Assembly (NCBI GenBank): GCA_015039365.1
Contig: WION01000202.1
Span: 1-64,000, forward strand
Reading direction: 5' to 3'
Length of the DNA: 64,000 bases
Source: Amanita rubescens
Taxonomy: Eukaryota > Basidiomycota > Agaricomycetes > Agaricales > Amanitaceae
Shown here: in pieces, positions 55,216 through 64,000 of the stretch
Layout of the letters: each line of letters begins with the position of its first letter
Numbering within the stretch: the stretch's first letter is position 1
Program-made: the position numbers and the translations under genes
Notes under the pieces: model-generated
What the model saw: the letters and a program-made list of their open reading frames with translations, nothing else
The model's database searches: none
What the model was told of the DNA's origin: nothing

Positions 55216-56837
55216 GATGAGCGGGGACAGAGAAACGAGTACGGCGATTACGTGATGCAGTGTTCCGTATTTGGACATGTTGTGCAACAGTAGCATTCTT
55301 TCCTGTCAAGTCCGAGCCAGCAATGGCAAGCATAACTGGTCCCTTCAGGTCGACTTACCGTTACCTCGTGAGTTCATAAATGGATCAGAGATTGTGAGAT
55401 AGAAATAACACGACAATCTAGCAACGTCAAGCCCATGAGAATCCTGTTATTTTCTACTCTGTAATAATTGGTACAATTGGCCCAGTTTTGGTCGTCACGG
55501 TGCCTCCAATTCGCGAGAGATGGGGCTACAGACCTGCAGAGATGGTGCCGACGAGTTATCCCCGTACGCCAATTCTATGTTAGCTGCAATACCTGATTCT
55601 GACTGACGTTATGGTTCGTAGTTCCCAGGGGGCCACGGACACCTGTACAAGGCTATGAGGATGAGTAGAAAACCAATGGATTATTTCGCGCAATCATAGA
55701 CGGCGTTGAACATGATTACCATGGATTCGTATCCTATACACCGCGCCCGACCACTCCGGAGCGCACAATGTCAGAGAAGGTTTTAAGTAACCATAACCAT
55801 TACCTCCGGAAGCATGAAAAAAGTAACGTACAACTTTCGAAGGCCAAAAGATGGATGAATGAGGCGACTCTCAGTCAACGCGCTCATTTCCAAATTCTAA
55901 CTTGGGCGCGTTAAAAATGCAACAAGTATATATATGCGCGTATGCGTATACGTGGAACAAATATAGTGAGGCCATCAGAACTGGCACACTTAACCATGCT
56001 GCTATGGGCTTCGTCGCAGCGTGCCTCATATATCTTGCAATATGACTTTCCGATTTAGATCTGCGAAAGTTATAATAATAATGATCAAATGATCAGCTAG
56101 CCATGAGAATGTTATTGAATTGAACATTACGGGACTCCGTATGACCAGAGTGGTCGTTGTTCGTTCATCGTTAAACGTGTAAGGACTGCCGTATCCAGGA
56201 ACTGTATTCAAGCTCATATGCTTATCTCATGGGAAATCGCTTCTAATGCCATCCTATTCTCGCAAAGAAACAAGTTTCGTCTTCCCGTCGACGGCGGATC
56301 TCCGAGTCGTAGATCCGAAACGGGCAATATGACATCCCCTGTCCAATATGACAAACTTTCCATACGTTCAACGGCACTTGATTCCTCCGATGATATTGCC
56401 AGTAAAATCCCACTGACGGGCGCACATGGTGATTGAACTTAGATCACTGATCACAACTTACCGTTTTCGAACCTGGTCTTACCCAGGGCGTCCGTCCACA
56501 ATCCGTTATGGGCGACTTGAAGTACAAGAGGTCAGTTGTGAAGCGCCTGTGTCTGGATTGACGTTGATACCTATCGTCGAGGAAAGTAGACTCAGCTAGA
56601 TCGGCCACAGACTGAAAAGAACGACCTATCTTTGGACTTCACGCACAATGTAATTGAGAGTCAAGACTCAAGAATGTAAGTGCCCATTATCTCCTTTCGT
56701 ATAGCTTCCTTTAATAACACTGACACTTGATCAATGTACCTATCATAACTAAACAACTCCAGATTCAAAATAAGCCCCGATATAAAATGACATGAGGCCA
56801 CTGCGGAGCTACTACTCACCGTCCCCCATTGTCTACG
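55216..56837. other. Long gene-poor stretch before the aquaporin gene
   Basis: About 1.6 kb without a supported gene. Short frames at 56026-56217 (minus, MSLNTVPGYGSPYTFNDER) and 56218-56436 (plus) are open but fit no family. A TATATATATG-like run lies near 55928. The right end should hold the aquaporin promoter. Confidence 0.4.
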
Positions 56838-58344
56838 ATGTCTTCAACCCCTGTGGTGTACCGACGTGATGTTGTCAAACGTCCAAGGATATTTGAGATT
56901 TGGGAGCAGTACAGAAGTCGGCCTGGCGTGCACTATGTCATGGAGCTCTTCGCTGAAGCAGTGAGTAAAAAAAATATCATTCCCGTATATGTTTATGGCC
57001 CAACAATAACCTCCCAGATGGGTGTCTTTTTCTACACATACGCTGGTGAGAATTAGCCGACAAGGACCTGATTGTCATTATTGAGTATGCATGGAAAGGC
57101 GTCGGAGCTACTGCACCTTTTATCATCGGCAGCATCTTGAAGCAAGATGGTTTGAGCTGTAAGTATGTCTTCATTTTGAACAGAACGATCAGCTTATCCC
57201 TTCGGCTAGCGGTATTCCAAATAGGCTGGGGTTATGCGATCGGCATTGTCCTGGCCCTGAGTATATGTGGTACAACATCAGGCGGTGGCCACATCAGTCC
57301 ATGTATCACCATCGCCTTCACCATCTTCCGCGGTTTCCCACTGAAAAAAGTCCCAGGGTGAGTATCAAGGAGCGCATGACAGTTGCAGCCAATCAAATTC
57401 TTCCTTTGACAGATACATCATTGCCCAAATTTTCGGTGCATACGTCGCCTCGCTCCTCATATACCATCAATGGCGAGTCTTCATCCTCGAAGCCGAAACA
57501 GCTTTGAAGGTGGCTGGTGTGTACGATCAAATCCAATTCACACCGAGTGGTACAGCAGGCATTTTCGCGCTGTATCTACCACCGGGGCAAACGTATGGTA
57601 GAGTTTTCCTCAACGAATTCGTGAACGTGAGTCCTCTTTTTAGCTGTCTTGGTGCTTGGATTCCTGAACGACTACCTAGTCTGCACTGGTTGCTTTGGTT
57701 ATCTGGGGTTCCTTGGATCCGACCAACCCTATTGTCCCTCCCCCACTCATACCCTTTGTCATTGCGATCGCATAGTACGTCCCAAACTACTCGTTTTGCC
57801 AATCCTAGAAGTTGACCTTGTCAAAGTGCCGTGGTTATTTGGGGTTTCGCTGTGCCCGCCAGTGAGTATATTCTTTGTGACAGATTCTGAGCCGTGTAAA
57901 TTGAAATGAAAAACCCCAGTCGCACTTAACACCGCCCGTGATGTCGGTGCACGCCTTTTGGCAATAACGTACTGGGGAACAGCAGGTACGTCTCGGGTTT
58001 ACGAGACTCGAGTTTCAGCTGTCGTTGACGTATGATCCTCGTTAGCTGCCGGTGGACGATATGCCGCTATAGCCGCATTGACCAACATCCCTGCAACGTT
58101 ATTCTCTATTTGCCTGTACGAATTCTTCTTCGCGGATTCTGATAGAGGTCTGTCCTACCTTCCTTTCGTTCTTCTTTTGAGCTGAGAAAGTACTTCGTCA
58201 GTCGTCCCAAAGGCGCATGCAGAGTATGCGCGTGTCGTCAACAACCACAGACGATTTGGAAGTGGACATGCCAATGGGCAGGCGAACGTGCCTCAAGACA
58301 GCCCAAAGATATCAGTCTCGGAATACGAAGAGCCACAAGTCTGA
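56838..58344 (+). CDS. Aquaporin / aquaglyceroporin (MIP family)
   Basis: Membrane channel for water or small solutes. ATG 56838 (MSSTPVVYRRDVVKRPRIFE). Exons join as HYVMELFAEA, MGVFFYTYAG, VGATAPFIIGSILKQDGLSS and VFQIGWGYAIGIVLALSICG (TM1-TM2). The first half-helix motif is GGGHISPCITIAF, so NPA is replaced by SPC. Next come YIIAQIFGAYVASLLIYHQW (TM3), a fourth helix, and ALNTARDVGARLLA with the second motif NTA and the conserved Arg-Asp. The last helix is NIPATLFSICLYEFFF, followed by a hydrophilic C-terminus ending EYEEPQV at 58344. About eight introns. Variant NPA motifs are known from fungal aquaporins; the solute cannot be predicted. Confidence 0.87.
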
Positions 58345-58645
58345 TCAAGCAACATCTTACCTTATCATTTGGTGTACTGACGGTCTTCATGTGTAATATA
58401 TGAGAGTTTAAAATGACGAATACGCTCCCCTTTATACTTTCGAAGAAAGCACGGTAGTAAGCACTTCGGGCTACGGCCGAGCGAACCGGTTATCGAATAG
58501 CCGGTTGCCGACTGACTGAGCGTCTCGCGCTTAATCCCCATTCAGCACATGCAGCAAGATTTAAAAGCGCTTGTAATGGGAGTGTGAGTACTCGAGTCCT
58601 CAAGTCCAACACACCCTATTCTTCTACCAAGCATAAACTGCAACC
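58345..58645. other. Intergenic between aquaporin and oxidoreductase genes
   Basis: About 300 bases holding the aquaporin 3' end and the promoter of the MDR gene. It contains the perfect-looking hairpin at 58484-58506, listed separately. No gene. Confidence 0.5.
58484..58506. promoter_or_regulatory. Inverted repeat upstream of the MDR oxidoreductase gene
   Basis: AACCGGTTAT and ATAGCCGGTT are separated by three bases: a 10-base dyad with one mismatch, about 140 bases before the ATG at 58646. Position and form suit a dimeric transcription factor, such as a zinc-cluster protein reading CGG triplets (CCGG is present in both arms). Binding is unproven. Confidence 0.4.
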
Positions 58646-60166
58646 ATGTCGCTGACACACTACAAACGGGTCGTTCTAAACTCACGTCCCGTCGCTGATA
58701 TTGAGCCGGATACATTCCGGGTAGAAACGTTATCTTTTGACGACACGCTTAAGCCTGGACATGGACAAGTGCTCGTCAAAGTTTTGTGGCTTTCCCTAGA
58801 CCCTGCCATGCGTGGCTGGCTACGCGACGTGTGGAGTTATTTGCCCCCAGTCCAGATTGGTGCAGTACGTCGTTCGTGTTGGTTTGTCTTCCAAGACGAG
58901 GATTGAAATGTGGGATTATGATAGGTTATGCGAGCGCTTGGGCTAGGAATCGTCGTTGAGGCTGGACAGAATAGCAAGTTACGAAAAGGTGACAATGTCA
59001 GTGGAAGTTTTGGGATGACGGAGTATGCAGTGATGAATGACGATGCTGTCGAAAAGTTGATGTACGTTCGTTTTGAACTTGAGATTGAAGATTATGTTGA
59101 CGACTTTTATAAGCGTCCCTCCAGGAGGCACTCTGCTGGATTATTTGAACACCCTCGGAATCTCAGGTATGCAAGCCTTTATCTCCACAGAAAAGTTACT
59201 GACGTCACTTGTTTAGGTCTGACGGCATACTTTGTCAGTAAACGATACGTCAAGTTGACCGTTTACGCTAACTGATCTGCTATTTAGGGCCTAAAAGATA
59301 TTGGAAAGTTAAAAAAGGGCGAAACTTTAGTCGTTTCTGGCGCCGCAGGTTCCGTTGGTTCCCTTGTTTGTCAACTCGGAAAAGCAGCCGGTGCCAAGGT
59401 TTATGGCATCGCAGGCTCTCAAGACAAGTGCGATTGGCTCAAGGAAGAGCTTGGCATTGATGGCGCTTTCAATTACAAGAGTCCAACGTTCCGAGAGGAC
59501 ATCAAAAGCATTGGCTACCTCGATGTATATTTTGACAATGTTGGAGGTCAGGTTTGGCATCTAACGTCAGGAGTAATCAACTGAATTTGTGTCATGGCAG
59601 GCGACATGTTAGATTTCATGTTGACGCGTCTGAATAAAGGTGCCAGAATACCATTATGTGGTGCGTCAGTCAGATTTTTTTTATTACGAGAAGGTCGCTC
59701 ATGAGCGGATTAGGAGCTATTTCGACTTACAGTGCGTCAAAAAGGGATTAAAATCACCTTACTTTTTGGTAACGGTTTCTTAGACTCTACAAAGCCAAAG
59801 GGGCTACAAAACTATTCAAACCTCATCGGTCAGCGTGCTACTATACAAGGATTCATTGTGTACGTTAGGCAGTTCGATTACCAAACCTGCTTGACTGACG
59901 AAAAAATGTAGATTCGATTACGCCTCTAGATATGAGGAAGCCCGCCGGGAATTGGCGAAGGGGATCAGCAATGGATCCATAAAGAGAAAATTCCATATTG
60001 TAGAAGGTGGTGTGGAGCAAGCGCCTAGGGCACTGCCGATGCTCTTCACTGGTGGAAACACGGGGAAACTGTAAGTGGTGAATCAACACTGACCTGAATA
60101 TAGTTGTCTAATGAGCGTACAGTGTGGTGAAGGTGGCTGACGAGGAAAAGGTAGATAGTAAAATGT
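58646..60166 (+). CDS. NADP-dependent MDR oxidoreductase (prostaglandin-reductase-like)
   Basis: Zinc-free medium-chain dehydrogenase/reductase that reduces C=C bonds of enones, cytosolic. ATG 58646 (MSLTHYKRVVLNSRPVADIE). N-terminal catalytic domain with GQVLVKVLWLSLDPAMRGWL, the family signature LSLDPxMRGW. Then GLGIVVEAGQNSKLRKGD, TLLDYLNTLGISGLTAYFGL over introns near 59063-59290, and the Rossmann part: GETLVVSGAAGSVGSLVCQL, KVYGIAGSQDKCDWLKEELG, GAFNYKS, YLDVYFDNVGGDMLDFMLTR. The end reads ATIQGFIVFDYASRYEEARR and VVKVADEEKVDSKM to 60166. All expected motifs are present; substrate unknown. Confidence 0.9.
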
Positions 60167-60310
60167 AGCTATACTATTACTCAATTTGTGTGCGACGTGA
60201 GATGTCTGATTGCGTTGCATTGCGGAGAGGAGATAGAGGGGCGTAATCTCGATTGGGTAGCAACAGCGATGGTATTTAGCACGTGAAATCCGATTTCGTG
60301 TCCTCCTCAA

Positions 60311-60913
60311 ATGTCTTCCAATCCCCCACGCTGGTCGCAACACACTCTTCGCCAACTCAAACTCGTCATTCCCGGCGTTGCAGTCACTTACTACCTCGGT
60401 ACATTGCACGAGATCTGGCGCTTGTACCATGGCCGTGTAGGCTCCTGGCCACAGTAAGCGTTCTCCGACGGCATGACGGACGGTACCCTTCACTAGTACT
60501 ACCGACAGATCTGCTACGTTATTCTTTCTTGCAAGCGGTGTGATGACCATAGGATTGTTTATCTATGTTCTGCTCACGCCTCTGATCAAGGGTGTTGAGC
60601 CAGATGTACGCGCTCCTGTTACTACTCCACGAGTCAGGTGCTGACATGTAACAGTTCCGATCGTGGAGACAGTCGGGATTGTTGTCGCGGGTGATACCTG
60701 TGCTAACGGCGTCCATGGTGACGGGCTGGCTAGCGCTTGTATACACGCTTGGGCAGTGGACGCGGCTAGGATTCGGAAAAGGATTGGTGGGCGGTAAGTA
60801 ATTGATTATCTCGGTTGTGAGGCTGTGCTGATGATAACAGCGCATGCGGGCTGTACGCGACTGTGTTCGGAATGCTGGGACTACTCCCGGCACCAAAAGT
60901 GAGGCGAGGGTAG
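60311..60913 (+). CDS. Small multi-spanning membrane protein, unknown function
   Basis: ATG 60311 (MSSNPPRWSQHTLRQLKLVI). Four hydrophobic segments: LVIPGVAVTYYLGTLHEIW, SATLFFLASGVMTIGLFIYV joined through VLLTPLI, VIPVLTASMVTGWLALVYTL, and the final exon LYATVFGMLGLLPAPKV. Introns at about 60454-60501, 60608-60656 and 60795-60839. The phase of the last junction does not fit the hydrophobic reading: with the standard sites the protein would end at 60902 in another frame, so the 3' end (60902 or 60913) is unresolved. A fungal membrane protein of unknown role. Confidence 0.6.
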
Positions 60914-60982
60914 AGGATAAAAAATGTCAAAATGTAGTTGCTTCATGTATACACGTGATCATCATCTCCGTCCGCAGCTTTC

Positions 60983-62001
60983 ATGTACTCTAACAATCCC
61001 TTCATCGACGACCCCTCCAACTCACACTTGCGCTTCCCAGACATATCAGCTACCATCTCTCCACCAGTACAGACAACCACAACTCAATACACTTCCTGGG
61101 TCAACCCACAGCCAACCGGTCTCGTCACTCAGACATATCCACAGTATCAACAGACTCAGTATACTGTGCAGAATACTACCGGATACAATCAGCCTCAACC
61201 TACAGGTGCCTTTGGACAGCAGCGCATCAGCGGCAGCAGCTATGGATATCTCACAGGTCAAACGACAACGAACCAAACCCCAGCCTACCGTCCTGCGCAG
61301 CAACAGATCCTCTCTAACCCCGGTTACGTCGCCCAATTCGATCCCTATGCATCGATAGGGCAAGGTTGGGACGGAGCTACTCCGGCCAATCAGAGCCCTC
61401 AGCTCTTAAGTCCCTCCACAAGCGTCGGCTCTTTCGGCGTTCCTCCGTCGCAGCAAACTCCGACAACTTCGAGATCCGCCACTGGACTTCTCCATCCTCG
61501 TGAATTCGTACGGACGTATAAAGCCGAGGTGGAGCGGTGGGATGATTATACGTGGAAGCAGCTGTTGAGTGGGTTTGAATCCCTCAAGGATGCGTGGAAC
61601 TCGAGGAAGTTGGAGTTGGCGGCAAAGGCCGGGCAGTTGAAGAATCAGATACAATATGCGGATTATTATCAGGCTCAGCAAATTCAGCAGGAGGGTAATC
61701 GGTTGCAAGGGGTATGTATTTCTTTCCTTATTGTATTCTCGGTTCGCTTACGCTCGTCTTTGCAGCTGTGGAAAGAGGCTGAAGCTAACTTTGGTGAGTG
61801 GCGCTTGGTGTACGGTCGAAGCGATGGCTTGACTGACGTAGTACGGTCACTGTAGACTCCCTCGCTGCATCTACATTTCAAATGCGGGAAGTTTATTCTG
61901 GGTATCGACATTCTCCGGATCTGGCGAGCAAGAGACGCGTTCGCGAGGCTACGAACATTACGCTCAAGACAATTCCAGATTGGCCTCCGCAAATCTACTA
62001 A
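60983..62001 (+). CDS. Conserved Gln/Pro/Thr-rich protein, unknown function
   Basis: ATG 60983 (MYSNNPFIDDPSNSHLRFPD). The first two thirds are disordered and rich in Gln, Pro, Thr, Tyr (TQTYPQYQQTQYTVQNTTGY). An NPF tripeptide at the N-terminus is the type of site bound by EH domains. The last third is helical and ordered (FVRTYKAEVERWDDYTWKQL, LLSGFESLKDAWNSRKLELA, YADYYQAQQIQQEGNRLQG), with two introns (61712-61764, 61793-61855) and a last exon ending IPDWPPQIY. Domain not recognised. Trafficking or actin-related roles are suggested only by the NPF and helical layout. Confidence 0.68.
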
Positions 62002-62148
62002 TACAATGTTAATACAGGTTTTTTCAGGTCGATCTTCATTGGGTGGTTAATAATATTACATGCAATTTCTATCTAGTACAAACAACGATTGTATGTAGTA
62101 TGTATCAATACAGTATTAAATAGAGGTGATGCGCACGTAAGTCGCACA

Positions 62149-64000
62149 TCATGACGTCGACTGTGAACATATCCCCGGGTATAGGCGTTGACTAGCATTT
62201 TGTGGTATCCAGCCACCTTCTAATCCTTTCTGGTAACTCCATTCGTCGGCGCTTTCAGTCTGGCGCACGCTGAGCACGAATAACATAAACGATTATGATC
62301 AGCTCACCTTCCACGTCCAATACAACCATCCCTGTATACTTTCACCGAGGTCGGCTTGCGCTTCCCAGTACCTATATTTCACGGTTATAATTCACGGCCG
62401 AGTCAAACGACACGCGCAACTCACTGGCGTAGGAAAGTCATATAGGCAGGTGAAAACGTTTGATAGCTGCCCGTCAAATTCGTACATGAACCATGGTATT
62501 CGGCACCTGGGTAGATCGAACCATCCCAGCGTATACCGGTGGTGCTCGCACAGTCAGTTATGGCGGTGGACCATTCGCCGGTAATGGTCCATAGATTGCT
62601 CTGTTCGTATGAAGTGAAAGAGGGTATCATTTGGACAGGTGAACTTGTGCATGTTGATTTAAAGGGAATGTGAGATTGAGAAGGGAAGGCTCACCTGTAT
62701 ATGCCCGTCCCATGTGAGGTTAAGCACTGCATCGGTAAATACTTGGTATTGGTGCTAGAAGTGAAAGTGGTTGAGAAGCGATATCACTTGGGTATACGAG
62801 GCGTACGTACATAATCCATCATAACGCCTTGCGCAGCAGGTGGAGTTAGGAAATTGGTCCAGTTCTATCAGCACGTCAAGTTGGCTCTTGGTCGCAAGAG
62901 GCCATTCCTATGCTCACCTGGACACCAAGGAACCCATCTCCAATCATGACTTTGATGTCGCTCCCGACGGCATTGCGGACCACGTTATACCCTTCTTGCC
63001 AATACTGCGCTATCACCTGCGCCCACTGAGGCGACAAAGACGCAGCCGGCTCGTTCAATAGCTCGATAATATCCACTTGGTCGCTGACATTCTTGACTAT
63101 AAATTCTATCGTGTCGAGAGTCCTCTGGACGTCTTCAGCTTGCAGAGCCCATTGTGGATTGTTTGTGCGTTGGCCCGAGTTGTCGTTGCCGTTCTGAGAG
63201 CCAGGCGCACCGTGTAGATCGAGGATGACATGTATGCCATAATGTTGAGCCCAGCTGAGGCCTTGCAGCAGGTAGGGCCATGCGCCCGCCAGGTAGGGGC
63301 TGATGGATGTGCTCGTGTTCGTGTCGGCGGAGGTGAGAGGCACGGACCAGTAGCCAAGTGGTATTCTAGAAGGATGAGCGCATACTTGGGTTCCGTGAAT
63401 AGACTTACCGAACGTGACTCAGGCCTGCTGCTTTGATAGCGATGAAATCAGTTTCAGTTATCCACTAGCTCCGTAAAATCAATGGCTTGAAATAGAAATA
63501 CCCCTAGTTCAAACGACGTACTGTACTCCAATGCTGCTGTAGAATGCTCTGAGCCGTGTTGACGTCGAGGTATTGTCCAAACGTATACTCGTCGACTATT
63601 GCGGTGTTGTTCGCCGCCTTGAATATACTTGGCGTTATCCAGGGCTAGATCCGGATTTCGGAAGCTATTTAGGGGCGGTGAACATTCGTACACGGATATT
63701 CTCACCTCCAACACGAACCAACCGCCTCTGAGAAAGTAGTCAGAGAAGGGCGCTGATGAACCCCGAAATCGAACTCACAAATTCACCCCGCGTATCGGTT
63801 GTTGTCCGTAGGGGAACGGAGTGGCAGACTGAGAAGGTGTATTGGTACCAGACCCTGTGGGAGTAGCGACTTTGGACGGCGTACTCGTTAGTACGCTAGT
63901 GGAAGGGCGATTAAGTCGACATTGTTGTTGCGCTGCCGCAATAGATAAACGGCTGGTCCACAGCGTCATCCGGAAAAGCAGCAAGAGAAGGAAAGAGTGC
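62149..64000 (-). CDS. Glucan 1,3-beta-glucosidase (GH5 exo-beta-1,3-glucanase), 5' end outside window
   Basis: Secreted or cell-wall enzyme hydrolysing beta-1,3-glucan from the end. The right edge cuts the gene: the frame at 63990-64000 reads HSFLLLLLFRMTLWT, the middle of a signal peptide or membrane anchor. A Ser/Thr-rich linker (SVLTSTPSKVATPTGSGTNT) precedes the GH5 barrel: YGQQPIRGVNLGGWFVLE, LSHVRIPLGYWS, YGIHVILDLHGAPGSQNGND, DIIELLNEPA with the acid/base Glu (about 63060), and TGEWSTAITDC with the nucleophile Glu (about 62580). The end reads GWIPQNASQRLYPGIC to the stop at 62149. Both catalytic residues are present. Confidence 0.9.

Overview
The window is nuclear DNA of a filamentous fungus, almost certainly a mushroom-forming basidiomycete (Agaricomycetes). 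The evidence is very short introns (about 45-60 bases) in nearly every gene, closely packed genes on both strands, an ER chaperone ending in HDEL, a fungal Zn2Cys6 regulator, and families typical of this group: degenerate F-box proteins with a C-terminal propeller or LRR part, HNH_2-type proteins, NACHT-WD40 (NWD) proteins and Crinkler N-termini. The species cannot be named from the sequence alone.

Layout. 1-3.3 kb holds gene debris: a Crinkler N-terminus, a frame-shifted short-chain dehydrogenase and low-complexity coding-like pieces. 3.35-8.1 kb has a Zn2Cys6 transcription factor, a stump of an aminoglycoside-phosphotransferase-like kinase, and the TFIIH subunit Ssl1/p44. 8.1-10.4 kb is poor in genes and holds an orphan NLR-type N-terminal motif and AT-rich ORFs of unknown nature. 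10.5-31 kb is a housekeeping block: a mitochondrial protein, an ER DnaJ (Scj1-like), cullin-3, exportin-T, an F-box protein, two basidiomycete proteins of unknown function (one looks like an autophagy receptor), a GNAT acetyltransferase, a Gly/Met/Asn-rich protein and RNase H2 subunit A.

31-56 kb is an unstable accessory region. It contains a Crinkler stump, an HNH_2 protein, an RRM gene that loses its 3' end, two copies of an F-box-like/LRR gene (the left one broken) flanking an intact Fic AMP-transferase gene and an HSP70-like stump, and a large NWD gene with 14 nearly identical WD40 repeats. The NWD gene lies between two copies of an RRP46-SART1 segment that have decayed reciprocally: the left copy keeps RRP46 and has a broken SART1; the right copy keeps SART1 and has a broken RRP46.

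56.8-64 kb returns to ordinary genes: an aquaporin, an NADP-dependent MDR oxidoreductase, a small membrane protein, a Gln/Pro-rich conserved protein, and a GH5 exo-beta-1,3-glucanase that runs off the right edge.

The most interesting points are the HNWD-like repeat array with variation confined to a few repeat positions, the reciprocal decay of the duplicated RRP46-SART1 locus around it, the Fic gene between F-box duplicates, and a candidate selective-autophagy receptor. Several genes carry 1-2 base frameshifts. Some may be sequencing or assembly errors, so they are reported as observations and not as proven pseudogenes.
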